The notes: generated by a model not told the origin, from the letters alone. 64,000 bases of DNA from JBGAQP01 sp044220635 (GCA_044220635.1 JBGAQP010000022.1:8093-72092), one strand, 5' to 3'. Shown: positions 48,009 to 56,642, counted from the stretch's first letter. Numbers and translations are program-made.

Positions 48009-48740
48009 CTAGCCCCGGAAATCGCCCCAGTGGGCGTGGATCGCCGCGAGGGCGGCGAGCGGCGCGGTCTCGGCGCGCAGGAGCCGCGGGCCCAGGCCCA
48101 CGGCCTCGAACCCGGCCATGCCCGCGAGGTCGCGCTCGCGCTCGGTGAGCCCGCCCTCGGGTCCGACGAGGATCTCCAGGGGGCCCGCAGGCGCCGGACG
48201 GCCCGCGAGGGGCGCCGCCCCCGGCTCGAGGAGCCAGCGCGTCGCCCCGGCGGGCTCGGCCACCCAGGCCTGGAAGGCGAGCGTGGGCCGGACTTCGGGA
48301 ACGCGGTTGCGGCCGCACTGCTCGCAGGCGGCCACGGCGACCCGCTGCCAATGCGCCTCGCGGCGCGCGGCGCGCTCGCCCGACAGGCGCACGACGCTGC
48401 GGTCGCACACGATCGGCTGGATCCAGGCCGCGCCCAGCTCGGCCGCCTTCTGGATGACCCAGTCCATCTTGTCGGCCTCGGGCAGCCCCTGGACGAGCCC
48501 CACGGCGAGCGCGGCCTCGGCGTCGGCATCCCGGAAGGCGCCGAGCTTCACGTCGACGCGCTCCTTGTCGATGCGCTGGATCGTGGCCTCGTACTCGCCG
48601 CCCCGGCCGTCGAACACCGTGATCGCGTCGCCCGCCTTGAGGCGCAGCGCCCGGCCGACGTGGTTGGCCGCCTCGGGGGGCAGCGCGAACTGGGCGCCGG
48701 GGCCGAGCCGGATGTCGCAGTGGATTCGGGGAAGACGCAT
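48009..48740 (-). CDS. rsmE: 16S rRNA m3U1498 methyltransferase RsmE
   Basis: RsmE methylates U1498 of 16S rRNA using SAM. The 243-residue protein starts MRLPRIHCDIRL at ATG 48740. An N-terminal PUA-like part (1-70) leads to a SPOUT-knot domain, with LEILVGPEGGLTERE and LGPRLLRAETAPLAALAAI forming the knotted SAM site. It lies 31 bases upstream of argA on the same strand. Confidence 0.95.
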   Translation of the reverse strand: MRLPRIHCDIRLGPGAQFALPPEAANHVGRALRLKAGDAITVFDGRGGEYEATIQRIDKERVDVKLGAFRDADAEAALAVGLVQGLPEADKMDWVIQKAAELGAAWIQPIVCDRSVVRLSGERAARREAHWQRVAVAACEQCGRNRVPEVRPTLAFQAWVAEPAGATRWLLEPGAAPLAGRPAPAGPLEILVGPEGGLTERERDLAGMAGFEAVGLGPRLLRAETAPLAALAAIHAHWGDFRG

Positions 48741-48846
48741 GGACGGCTGCGCGTGGCGGGGCGAAAGCGGCGCGATGGGAGGACTGCGTTGCGATGCTAG
48801 CATAGCCGCGCGCAGGCGAGCGTCGTGGCGGCCGCGCGCGCCCCGC

Positions 48847-49257
48847 TCAGTAGCTCATGCACGCGCCGTTGATGAGGCCCACCCCGAGCGAGAGGCTGCC
48901 GAGGAAGAAGCCCTGCGCGCTCTTGCCCGAGGCGATGTCCTGCGAGAGCGTGGGAATCATCGCCTTCACGGCGAGGAAGGCGCTCACCTGGACCACGAGC
49001 GCGATGAGCCCCCAGATCGCCATGTCGACCACGCTCACGCTGTAGCGCACCGCCGCGGTGAGCGGGACGATGAAGCCGAGCAGCGACCCCGAGAGGCTGA
49101 AGGCGGCGGCGAGGTTGCCCTCGCGGATGAGCGCGAACTCCCGGTGCGGCGTCGCGCGCACGTAGACCGCGACGAACATCGCCGTGAGCGCGAGCGAGAT
49201 CGCGAGATAGACGAGGAAGTCGTCGAAGCCGGCGAACGATTCGAACACCTGTCTCAT
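48847..49257 (-). CDS. DUF350 membrane protein (YjfL-like)
   Basis: The 136-residue protein starts at ATG 49257 with a GGAGGAG site and has four hydrophobic helices (about 15-33, 48-70, 75-97 and 113-132). EGNLAAAFSLSGSLLGFIVPL and the Gly-rich end GSLSLGVGLINGACM mark the DUF350 family. In E. coli the homologue YjfL sits beside a DUF1190 protein (YjfM) and a glutathionylspermidine-synthetase-like enzyme (YjfC). The same three types occur here in the order lipoprotein, synthetase, DUF350. Its function is unknown. Confidence 0.85.
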   Translation of the reverse strand: MRQVFESFAGFDDFLVYLAISLALTAMFVAVYVRATPHREFALIREGNLAAAFSLSGSLLGFIVPLTAAVRYSVSVVDMAIWGLIALVVQVSAFLAVKAMIPTLSQDIASGKSAQGFFLGSLSLGVGLINGACMSY

Positions 49258-49289
49258 GCGGGTCTCCTCCCGGGCGGGCGCGGCGCGCC

Positions 49290-50414
49290 TCAGCTGAAGT
49301 AATGGGGAACGAAGCGGCTGGAATTCGTCGTGATGGGCGAATCGTCCTCGCGGATGCCGATCCCCGCTGGCTCCTCGCCCACGATCCACGAGCCGATCAC
49401 CGCGTGGTTGGCCCCGAAGACGGGCAGCTCGTGGTAGGCCTGCCAGACGAAGCCTTCCTCGCCGTATTCGCCCGGCGCCTCGACGGTCCGCCCGCCGGCG
49501 GTGATCGAGACGTTGGCGCCCTCGCGCGAGTAGAGCGGCTTCCTCACGAAATCGGTCTCGAACCGGCCCGGGTCGAACGAGGCCGCGAGCAGGTTCGGGT
49601 GGCCGGGAAACATCTCCCAGAGCACCGGCAGGATCGCCTTGTTCGCGAGCAGCATCTTCCACGCGGGCTCGATCACCTTCACCGTGCGCCGCAGCAGGTG
49701 CTCGCCGAAGGGCTCGCGCACCATCCACTCCCAGGGATAGAGCTTGAAGAGCGCCGTGATGGGTCGCTCTTCGAGGTCGCGGAAGCCGCGCCCGTCCCAG
49801 CCGATGTCGGCGATGTCGATGGCGCGCGCCTCGAGCCCCGCCTGGATCGCGGTATCGCGCAGGTAGTCGAGGTTGCCCTGGTCCTCGAGGCTCCCGGACA
49901 CCCCGGTGAAATGCACCAGGCGGTCGGCGGGCAGCTCCGGGGCCATCTGCTTCCAGCGCTCGATGAGCCGCTCGTGGATCGAGTTGAACTGGTCGGCCCC
50001 CGGGAACACGTCCTGCAGCCAGTACCACTGCACGACGCTCGCCTCCAGCAGCGCCGTGGGCGTGTCCGCGTTGTACTCGAGCATCCGCGGCTCGCCCCGC
50101 CCGTCCCAGGCGAGGTCGAAGCGCCCGAAGAGCGACTTCTCGTCGTCCTCCCAGCTCCTCTCGACCAGCTCGAGGAAGGGCCGGGGGATCGCGAAGCGCT
50201 CGTAGTCGCCGCGCTCGATCACGCGGCCCACGGCGTCGATGCAGCGCGACTGCAGCTCCCCGGTGGCGAGCTCGAGCCGGTCGACCTGCTCGGCGGTGAA
50301 GCGGTAGCAGGCGCTCTCGTCCCAGTAGACGCCGTCCATGCTGTGGAAGTGGAAGCCGAGGGCCTCGACCTTGCGCGGCCAGTCGGCGCGGGGGCTCAGG
50401 GCCTCGCGGATCAC
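49290..50414 (-). CDS. Glutathionylspermidine-synthetase-like ATP-grasp enzyme (YjfC-like)
   Basis: The 374-residue protein corresponds to the C-terminal synthetase part of glutathionylspermidine synthetase and lacks the N-terminal amidase half. It has GRFDLAWDGRGEPRMLEYNADTPTALLEAS and KPLYSREGANVSI, the ATP-grasp residues that bind ATP and magnesium, and ends SRFVPHYF as in YjfC/YgiC. It should form an amide bond between an acid, such as a peptide, and an amine; the true substrates are unknown. It starts with GTG 50414. The nearby speD and speE make spermidine, suggesting a polyamine substrate. Confidence 0.88.
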   Translation of the reverse strand: MIREALSPRADWPRKVEALGFHFHSMDGVYWDESACYRFTAEQVDRLELATGELQSRCIDAVGRVIERGDYERFAIPRPFLELVERSWEDDEKSLFGRFDLAWDGRGEPRMLEYNADTPTALLEASVVQWYWLQDVFPGADQFNSIHERLIERWKQMAPELPADRLVHFTGVSGSLEDQGNLDYLRDTAIQAGLEARAIDIADIGWDGRGFRDLEERPITALFKLYPWEWMVREPFGEHLLRRTVKVIEPAWKMLLANKAILPVLWEMFPGHPNLLAASFDPGRFETDFVRKPLYSREGANVSITAGGRTVEAPGEYGEEGFVWQAYHELPVFGANHAVIGSWIVGEEPAGIGIREDDSPITTNSSRFVPHYFS

Positions 50415-50426
50415 GGTGCGCGGCCC

Positions 50427-50786
50427 CTAGCTCGAGGAGGAGCGCGCCGAGGAGCCGAAGCCCCCGCGCGAGCTCGAGGAGGACGAGGAGAAGGACGAGC
50501 GGCCGGAGCTCGAGGACCGGGTCGCGCTCGAGGCGGCCCCGGAGCGGCCCCAGTTCCAGCCTCCGGGGCGGTGCAGGTAGACCGGCCCGTGGAAGAAGCC
50601 GCGGCCCGCGTGGGCCGGGTCGGTGGAGGGCGTGCACTCCTCGGGCTTCCGGCCCCAGTCGGCGAGGCAGTCCTCGCGCGAGGCGTAGACGTCGCGGCGC
50701 TGCTCCTCGCCGCAGCCCGCGACGGCGGCCACGCCGATGAGCACGAGGGTCACGCGCGAGGACGATTTCCTGAGGCGCCTGAGCAT
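50427..50786 (-). CDS. DUF1190-like lipoprotein (YjfM-like) with Ser/Gly-rich tail
   Basis: The 119-residue precursor has a lipobox VAAVAGC with the lipidated Cys at 25 after SSSRVTLVLIG, the hallmark of DUF1190/YjfM proteins. The mature part has two further Cys (DCLADW, EECTP) and the motif RDVYASREDC. The last 35 residues are nearly all Ser, Arg and Gly. It lies between speE and the ATP-grasp gene on one strand. A lipoprotein with a flexible Ser/Gly tail could be a modification target of the ligase; this is inference. Confidence 0.78.
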   Translation of the reverse strand: MLRRLRKSSSRVTLVLIGVAAVAGCGEEQRRDVYASREDCLADWGRKPEECTPSTDPAHAGRGFFHGPVYLHRPGGWNWGRSGAASSATRSSSSGRSSFSSSSSSSRGGFGSSARSSSS

Positions 50787-50817
50787 GCCTTCGTCCGCGG
50801 GACGCGCGCGCCGCGCC

Positions 50818-51669
50818 TCAGGCGACGAGCGCCCGGATGTAGTTGGGCAGCGCGAAGACGGCGCGGTGCGTGTCGCCGTTGTAGTACTGGAGGTCGCCGA
50901 TGCCGCGCTCGGCGATCACGCGGTCGACCGCGGCGGGATCCGGCGCGCGCGGATCGAGCGAGTCCGAGGCGCAGGCGAAGCCCCAGATCGAGCCGTAGAT
51001 CGGGATGTGCACGAAGTAGGGGACGACGAGCCGGAAGACCTCGCGCAGGTTCGCAAGCGTCGAGCGTACGCGCTGCGGGTGGGAGAAGGGCGAGCCGATG
51101 TGCAGCGTGAGCGCCCCGCCCGGGGCGAGCGCGCCCTTGGCGAGCGCGAAGGTCGCCGGCGAGTAGAGCTCGACCGAGGGCCCGACGGGATCGGTGAGGT
51201 CCATGAGGACGAGGTCGTAGCGCGTCTTCGTCTCGCGCAGGTAGGCGAGCCCGTCGCCCACCGTGACCCGCAGCCGGGGATCGGCGAACGCGCCGCGGTG
51301 CACCTTCGCGAACTGCGCCTTCGCGATCTCGATCACCTCGGGGTCGAGCTCGGCGAGGTGCACGTCCCCGAGGCCGCGGTGCTTGAGAAGCTCCTCGGCC
51401 GTGCCCCCGTCGCCGCCGCCGATGATGAGCGCGCGCCGCGGGCCGGGGTGCGCCACGGCCGCGGGATGCACGAGGTTCTCGTGATAGAAGAACTCGTCGC
51501 GCTCGCTGGTCATGTTGAAGCCGTCGAGGCGGAAGATGCGGCCGAGCTCGGGAGTGTCGTACACCTCGAGGAGCTGGAACGGGGTGCGGCGGCGCTCGAG
51601 GAGCGTGCCCTCGAACCAGACGCCGCTCGCCTCGTTCAGGCGCTCGAGGATCTTCTCGCTGGGTGGCAT
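50818..51669 (-). CDS. speE: Spermidine synthase SpeE
   Basis: SpeE transfers the aminopropyl group of decarboxylated SAM to putrescine. The 283-residue protein has the SAM-binding ALIIGGGDGGTAEELLKH near residues 80-97, and YDLVLMDLTDPVGPS, holding the catalytic Asp and substrate loop. YFVHIPIYGSIWGFACAS is another family mark. It starts at ATG 51669, 62 bases after speD on the same strand. Confidence 0.95.
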   Translation of the reverse strand: MPPSEKILERLNEASGVWFEGTLLERRRTPFQLLEVYDTPELGRIFRLDGFNMTSERDEFFYHENLVHPAAVAHPGPRRALIIGGGDGGTAEELLKHRGLGDVHLAELDPEVIEIAKAQFAKVHRGAFADPRLRVTVGDGLAYLRETKTRYDLVLMDLTDPVGPSVELYSPATFALAKGALAPGGALTLHIGSPFSHPQRVRSTLANLREVFRLVVPYFVHIPIYGSIWGFACASDSLDPRAPDPAAVDRVIAERGIGDLQYYNGDTHRAVFALPNYIRALVA

Positions 51670-51731
51670 GGCTGCGCCCCGGAGGCAATGGCCCACATGG
51701 AGGCCCCCGCGCGGGGCGGGGGCCGCAAACC

Positions 51732-52142
51732 CTAGCGGACGGCGGCGAGCCGCTTCTTCTTGAGCGGCAGGTCGCGGCCGCGCCAGACGCGTTCCACCAG
51801 CACGTCGCCGGGTTTCAACTCGGCGAGGAGCAGCTCGTAGAGGCGCTCGGCCTTGCCGCTGTTGTCGGAGGTGACGTTGCAGACGTAGATGTCGAGGGTG
51901 GCGCCGTTGCGCTCGGGCCAGGTGTGGATCGCGAGGTGGGATTCGGCGAAGACGACCGCGCCCGTCGCGCCGCCTTCCTGCGTCGCGTCGAGGCCTTCGA
52001 ACTGGTAGAAGTGGTCGCCGAGGACCGTGAGGCCCACCGTCTTGCACGCGCCGACGCACGCTTCGCGGAGCAAGGTGGCGGAGGTGAGGATCTCGCCCTT
52101 CTGGCAGTTGTACAGGTCGGCGATGATGTGCAGTCCCTTCAC
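51732..52142 (-). CDS. speD: S-adenosylmethionine decarboxylase proenzyme SpeD
   Basis: SpeD makes decarboxylated SAM for SpeE. The 136-residue proenzyme self-cleaves between Glu67 and Ser68 in FAESHLAIHTWPE, turning Ser68 into the pyruvoyl cofactor. His73 and Cys88 have the same spacing from it as in the small SpeD/SpeH class. The C-terminal extension (about 115-136) is basic. Start codon is GTG 52142, with GGGGG seven bases upstream. It has a long leader (see 52182-52264). Confidence 0.94.
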   Translation of the reverse strand: MKGLHIIADLYNCQKGEILTSATLLREACVGACKTVGLTVLGDHFYQFEGLDATQEGGATGAVVFAESHLAIHTWPERNGATLDIYVCNVTSDNSGKAERLYELLLAELKPGDVLVERVWRGRDLPLKKKRLAAVR

Positions 52143-52181
52143 TTCGATACCCCCATGGCTACCAGCCTAAGGATTCGCGGG

Positions 52182-52264
52182 GCTCGGGCTGCGCGCGACC
52201 TCGGGCGTCCCGCTCTTGGCGGCGGGATCGCCCCTAGACCCAGGGCGGCGGGTGGAACCCGAGC
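52182..52264 (-). other. Structured leader of speD
   Basis: In the speD leader an 11-pair stem (52203-52213 with 52222-52233, one bulge at 52228) has an 8-base loop. An outer 7-pair stem (52182-52188 with 52258-52264) encloses it. A small alternative hairpin, 52249-52253 with 52257-52261, would compete with the outer stem. Whether it regulates speD is inference. Confidence 0.4.
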
Positions 52265-52310
52265 TGCGAAAATTTACGCAAGCAAAAAATATCGCGGTGA
52301 AAAGTGCGAA

Positions 52311-52316
52311 ATTATA
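52311..52316 (-). promoter_or_regulatory. -10 element of speD
   Basis: On the minus strand a perfect TATAAT lies just after the cbbR stop in an AT-rich stretch (52265-52330). Transcription would start near 52304, leaving a leader of about 160 bases. No -35 is evident. Confidence 0.5.
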
Positions 52317-52325
52317 GGCTCATTT

Positions 52326-53309
52326 TTAGCGCGTTGCGCGCCTTTTTACAAGGTTTTCCCGGGATTTGGGCGACGGCGGGCGCGGCGCGCGCGGCTCGGG
52401 CGCGCCGAGCAGCGCCGCGGCTTCCGAGAGCATGAATTCCCGGAACGCCCCGGCGAGCGGCGACAGGCGCTTGGCCGCAAGGTGAACGACGTACCAGTTG
52501 CGCACGATCGGCAGTCCCACGACGTCGAGCTCGACCAGCCGCCCGGATTCGAGCTCGAGCCCGAGCGTGTGGCGCGACAGCAGGCTCAGGCCCATGCCGG
52601 CCTGCACGGCCTGCTTGATCGTCTCGTTGGAGGCCATCTGCATCGCCACGCGGATCGCGAGGCCGTGGTCGGCGAAGAGCTTCTCCAGGAGCCCGCGCGT
52701 GCCCGAGCCCGGCTCGCGCAGGATGAAGGGCTCCTCGGCCACGCGCGCGAGCGCGATGCGGCGCTTGCCGGCGAGCGGATGCCCGGGTGCGGCCACCATG
52801 ACGTGGGGATGGCGCGCGAAGGGCTCGGCGACGGTCTCGAGGTCCACGGGCGGGCGCCCCATGATCGCGAGGTCGATCTCGTTGGCCGCGAGCCGCTCGA
52901 TCACCGCCTCGCGGTTGTCCACCGAGAGCTCGAGCTTGACCGCGGGGTGGGCGCGCAGGAAGCGCGCGAGCATCGGCGGCGCGAAGTACTTGGCCGTGGA
53001 GACGGCGGCGATGTGCAGCCGCCCCTGCTCGAGGCCGCGCATCGCGTCGAGCGCCTCGCCTGCCGCGCGCAGCTCGTCGGCGATCGCGCGGCTGCGGCGC
53101 GCGAGTTCCCGGCCCGCGTCCGTGAGGTGGATCTTCTTGCCGACCTGCTCGAAGAGCGCGAGCCCCGCCTCGCCCTCGAGGCTCTTCACCTGCATGGAGA
53201 CCGCGGGCTGCGTGAGGTGCAGCTCCTCGGCGGCGCGCGAGAACGACAGGTGGCGCGCGACCGCCTCGAACACCTTGAGCTGGCGCAGCGTGAAGTGGCG
53301 CGAGGACAT
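52326..53309 (-). CDS. cbbR: LysR-type regulator CbbR
   Basis: CbbR activates Calvin-cycle operons in response to metabolites. The 327-residue protein has an N-terminal winged helix, FTLRQLKVFEAVARHLSFSRAAEELHLTQPAVSMQVKSLE (about 6-45), and a periplasmic-binding-like effector domain that includes AAVSTAKYFAPPMLARFL and SNETIKQAVQAGMGLSLLSRHT. It is divergent from cbbQ. The shared 116-base gap holds a CbbR box near its own start, suggesting autoregulation. The tail beyond residue 305 is Pro/Arg-rich. Confidence 0.92.
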   Translation of the reverse strand: MSSRHFTLRQLKVFEAVARHLSFSRAAEELHLTQPAVSMQVKSLEGEAGLALFEQVGKKIHLTDAGRELARRSRAIADELRAAGEALDAMRGLEQGRLHIAAVSTAKYFAPPMLARFLRAHPAVKLELSVDNREAVIERLAANEIDLAIMGRPPVDLETVAEPFARHPHVMVAAPGHPLAGKRRIALARVAEEPFILREPGSGTRGLLEKLFADHGLAIRVAMQMASNETIKQAVQAGMGLSLLSRHTLGLELESGRLVELDVVGLPIVRNWYVVHLAAKRLSPLAGAFREFMLSEAAALLGAPEPRAPRPPSPKSRENLVKRRATR

Positions 53310-53337
53310 GGCGGCCTCCGGGGGGCGTCTGGATAGC

Positions 53338-53392
53338 TTATATGAACGATAACTTTAATTGAGTTTACCTTATGCACGCCCCGGCCTAGATT
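53338..53392 (+). promoter_or_regulatory. CbbR box and promoter upstream of cbbQ
   Basis: TTAT-N7-ATAA (53338-53352), a LysR-type T-N11-A dyad, lies upstream of TTTACC (53364-53369) and TAGATT (53387-53392), which are 17 bases apart. The -10 ends 34 bases before cbbQ. The same module recurs before cbbL with identical spacing. Confidence 0.7.
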
Positions 53393-53425
53393 GGCGCGTC
53401 CGAACCGCCGACCCGGAGCCCCGCC

Positions 53426-54235
53426 ATGAACGCCGCCGATCCCCTCGCCGCCCACCGCCTGCGCGAGGCGCCGTGGTACCGCCCCGTCGCCGACGAGGTG
53501 GCGCTCTTCGAGGCCGCCTGGCAGGCCCGCATGCCGATGATGCTCAAGGGGCCCACGGGCTGCGGCAAGACGCGCTTCGTGGAATACATGGCGTGGAAGC
53601 TCGCCAAGCCCCTGGTCACCGTGGCCTGCAACGAGGACATGACGGCCGCCGACCTCGTCGGGCGCTACCTCCTCGACGCCGCGGGCACCCGCTGGCAGGA
53701 CGGGCCGCTCGCGCTCGCCGCGCGCCACGGCGCGATCTGCTACCTCGACGAGGTGGTCGAGGCGCGCCAGGACACGACGGTGGTGATCCACCCCCTCACC
53801 GACACGCGGCGCGCGCTTCCCATCGAGAAGAAGGGCGAGCTCCTGCACGCGCACCCCGACTTCCTGCTGGTCATCTCCTACAACCCCGGCTACCAGAGCC
53901 TGCTGAAGGACCTCAAGCCCTCGACCAAGCAGCGCTTCGGGGCGCTCGACTTCGGCTACCCGGAGCGCGCGGTCGAGGCGGAGATCGTCGCCCACGAGGC
54001 GGGCATCGACGCCGCGCTCGCCGCGAAGCTGGTGGCGATCGCCGAGCGCGCGCGCAACCTCAAGGGCCACGGCCTCGACGAGGGCCTGTCGACGCGCATG
54101 CTCGTGCACGCGGGCTCGCTCATGGCGCGGGGGGTGGCGCCGGTCGCGGCCTGCCGGGTCGCGCTGGTGCGCCCGATCACCGACGACCCGGACATGCGCG
54201 ACGCCCTCGACGCGGCGGTCACGACCTACTTCTGA
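53426..54235 (+). CDS. cbbQ: RuBisCO activase AAA+ subunit CbbQ
   Basis: CbbQ is a MoxR-type AAA+ ATPase that, with CbbO, removes inhibitory sugar phosphates from RuBisCO. The 269-residue protein has Walker A GPTGCGKT at 42-49 and Walker B CYLDEV near 105-110. VISYNPGYQSLLKDLKPSTKQRF carries the sensor 1 Asn. It lies directly after the CbbR-box promoter and before cbbO. Confidence 0.95.
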   Translation: MNAADPLAAHRLREAPWYRPVADEVALFEAAWQARMPMMLKGPTGCGKTRFVEYMAWKLAKPLVTVACNEDMTAADLVGRYLLDAAGTRWQDGPLALAARHGAICYLDEVVEARQDTTVVIHPLTDTRRALPIEKKGELLHAHPDFLLVISYNPGYQSLLKDLKPSTKQRFGALDFGYPERAVEAEIVAHEAGIDAALAAKLVAIAERARNLKGHGLDEGLSTRMLVHAGSLMARGVAPVAACRVALVRPITDDPDMRDALDAAVTTYF

Positions 54236-54256
54236 GGCCTGCCGGGCGAACGCGCC

Positions 54257-56566
54257 ATGGACCTCGACCGCGAGGACGTCCGCGAGCTGCTCGCGGACCT
54301 CGGCCCCCACGGCGAGGAGCTCCTGGGCGCCTCGTGGCAGGAGGCCGCGCGGGCCTTCACGGCGCGCGGCCTGGAGGACTACCTGCGCGGCGCCCGCGCG
54401 CTCCACGCCCTGGGCCGCGGGTCCGACCCGGTCGCGAGCTTCCTGCAGGCCGCGCCGGCCGTGGCGCGCGAGGTCGGGGAGGATGCGGTGGCACTGCTGC
54501 TTCGCTCCGCGCTCGCCATGGCCTCGCGGACCAGCGGCGCGGTGATCGCGCTCACGCTCTCGACGAGCCCACTCGCGGCCCGGCGCCTCGCGGACCCCGA
54601 GCTCTTCGCGGGCTACCTGGGCCTCGTCGACCAGCTGCTCGCCCGGGCGCCCCGGGGCGTGCGCCCGATGCTCGAGCACCTGGAGCCGCTGCTCTCGGTG
54701 CTCACCCTCGGCGGGCTGCGCGAGTGGGCGCTCTGGGGCGCCCGGGCGCACTCCACGGACTACGCGGCGCAGGAGCGCTACTTCGCGCTCGCGAGCCCCG
54801 AGTCGCAGGCGATCCTGCAGAGGGAGCGCAAGGGCACGCTCTTCGTGGATGTCCACCGGCGGCTCGCGACCTACCTGCGCGCCCTCTGGGGACGCGGGTT
54901 CTGGCTGCGACCGGCGAGCGGCGACCGCGAGGGCCTGCGCCCGTTCATCGAGGACTTCACGATCCACCTGCCCGACGCCCTCGACGACCCGCCGGGTCTC
55001 GCCGGCCCCGACCTGTACCGCGCGATGGCCGCGCACGCGGCCGCGCACCTCGTGCACACGCGCGAGTCGATGTCCGCGCAGGGACTGACGGCGCTGCAGA
55101 GGGCGGCCGTCGGCGTGGTCGAGGACGCGCGGGTGGAAAGTCTCGCCGCGCGCGACTTCCCCGGCCTCGCCGCCCTCTGGCGCCGCCTGCACGCGGCCAC
55201 GCCGGCGCAGGCCGGGCGCATCGGCGCTCTCCTCGACCGGGCGGCGCGCTCGCTGGCCGATCCCGGCTACGAGGACCCCCATCCCCTCGTCGCCCGCCTG
55301 CGGCGCCAATGGCGCGAGGCCGGGAACGCGGCCGCGTCCAACCGCATCGCCTGGGACCTGGGCGTGGACCTCGCCCACGGACTCGCCTCGACCGGCCTCG
55401 CTTTCCATCCCCGCGAGGACGCCGGCGCCGTCGCCTACCGCGACGACAACCGCTACCTCTGGGCGTTCGACGCGGCCGCCGCGGCCGACGCCACGCCCTG
55501 GCAGGACCGGCAGGTGCGCCGGCGCGCGAGCCTCATGGAGTTCGTGAACGAGATCGAGGTCGAGGGCGCGGGCGACGACGCCGGGGAGATCTGGACGCTC
55601 GCCACGGAGCTCTTCCCCTACGAGGACGACGGCCGCAGCTACAACGCCCGCGAAGGCCGCCCTCCCCCGGCCGAGCCCGTGCGCTACCCCGAGTGGGACT
55701 ACCAGCTGCAGGCCGAGCGCCCCGACTGGTGCACCGTGATCGAGCGGCGCGCCCCGGCGGGCGAGGCGGCCGCGGTCGACGCGATCGTCGCGGCGCGAAA
55801 GCCCCTCGTCTCCCGGCTGCGGCGGATCATCGAGGCGCTGCAGCCCCAGGGCGTGCAGCGGCTGCGCCGGCAGGAGGAAGGCGAGGAGCTCGACCTCGAG
55901 GCGGCGGTGCGCGCTGTCGTGGACCTGCGCCTCGGCTCCGCTCCCGACCCGCGCGTGCACCGCCGGTCGGTGCGCCGCGTGCGCGACCTCGCGGTCCTCC
56001 TCCTGCTCGACCTCTCGCAGTCGACGAACGAACCCGCCGGGCCGGGAGGCCCCACCGTGCTCGAGCTCACGCGCGAGGCCGCCGCGCTCCTCGCCGACGC
56101 GATGGCGAAGCTGGGCGACCCGTTCGCGATCCACGGCTTCGCCTCCAACGGCCGCCACGAGATCGGCTACTGGCGGATCAAGGACTTCGACGAGGGCCAC
56201 GGCGCGTCCTCGAAGGCGCGCCTGGCGGGAATGCGCGGCGAGCTCTCCACGCGCATGGGCGCGGCCGTGCGCCACGCGGGCCGCCTCCTCGCGCGACGGC
56301 CGCAGAAGAAGCGCCTGCTCGTCGTGCTCACCGACGGCGCGCCCTCGGACGTCGACGTGCGCGACCCCGGGTACCTGCGCGCCGACGCGCGCAAGGCCGT
56401 CGAGGCGCTCGCCCGCGAAGGGATCGCGACCTTCGCGATCAGCCTCGACCCGCGAGCCGACGACTACGTCGAGCGCATCTTCGGCGCCGGCCGCTACGCG
56501 GTGGTGGACCGGATCGAGAGGCTCCCCGAGCGCCTCCCGGCCCTCTACCTGGGCCTCCTGCGATGA
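54257..56566 (+). CDS. cbbO: RuBisCO activase adaptor CbbO (VWA domain)
   Basis: CbbO bridges the CbbQ hexamer to RuBisCO. The 769-residue protein has a long helical N-terminal part and a C-terminal von Willebrand A domain whose metal site begins with LLLDLSQST near residue 585. Later VWA features are LVVLTDGAPSDVDV and FAISLDPRADDYV. The length matches the CbbO family. It starts at ATG 54257, 21 bases after cbbQ; the next gene is cbbL after a second CbbR module. Confidence 0.94.
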   Translation: MDLDREDVRELLADLGPHGEELLGASWQEAARAFTARGLEDYLRGARALHALGRGSDPVASFLQAAPAVAREVGEDAVALLLRSALAMASRTSGAVIALTLSTSPLAARRLADPELFAGYLGLVDQLLARAPRGVRPMLEHLEPLLSVLTLGGLREWALWGARAHSTDYAAQERYFALASPESQAILQRERKGTLFVDVHRRLATYLRALWGRGFWLRPASGDREGLRPFIEDFTIHLPDALDDPPGLAGPDLYRAMAAHAAAHLVHTRESMSAQGLTALQRAAVGVVEDARVESLAARDFPGLAALWRRLHAATPAQAGRIGALLDRAARSLADPGYEDPHPLVARLRRQWREAGNAAASNRIAWDLGVDLAHGLASTGLAFHPREDAGAVAYRDDNRYLWAFDAAAAADATPWQDRQVRRRASLMEFVNEIEVEGAGDDAGEIWTLATELFPYEDDGRSYNAREGRPPPAEPVRYPEWDYQLQAERPDWCTVIERRAPAGEAAAVDAIVAARKPLVSRLRRIIEALQPQGVQRLRRQEEGEELDLEAAVRAVVDLRLGSAPDPRVHRRSVRRVRDLAVLLLLDLSQSTNEPAGPGGPTVLELTREAAALLADAMAKLGDPFAIHGFASNGRHEIGYWRIKDFDEGHGASSKARLAGMRGELSTRMGAAVRHAGRLLARRPQKKRLLVVLTDGAPSDVDVRDPGYLRADARKAVEALAREGIATFAISLDPRADDYVERIFGAGRYAVVDRIERLPERLPALYLGLLR

Positions 56567-56587
56567 GCCCCGGGAGGCCGGCCTTGC

Positions 56588-56642
56588 TTATGACAACGAT
56601 AAAAAAGCGTGACTATCCCTTATGGCAGCCAGCGCTTAGATT
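56588..56642 (+). promoter_or_regulatory. CbbR box and promoter upstream of cbbL
   Basis: TTAT-N7-ATAA (56588-56602) is followed by a weak -35 (TATCCC, 56614-56619) and TAGATT at 56637-56642. Every element sits exactly 3250 bases after its counterpart upstream of cbbQ. The poor -35 fits an activator-dependent promoter. The cbbL start lies 35 bases past the -10. Confidence 0.72.

Noticed and set aside
52326..52350. Terminator at the cbbR stop
   Set aside because: A GC stem overlaps the stop, but its T tract is on the plus strand, where no gene runs into it.
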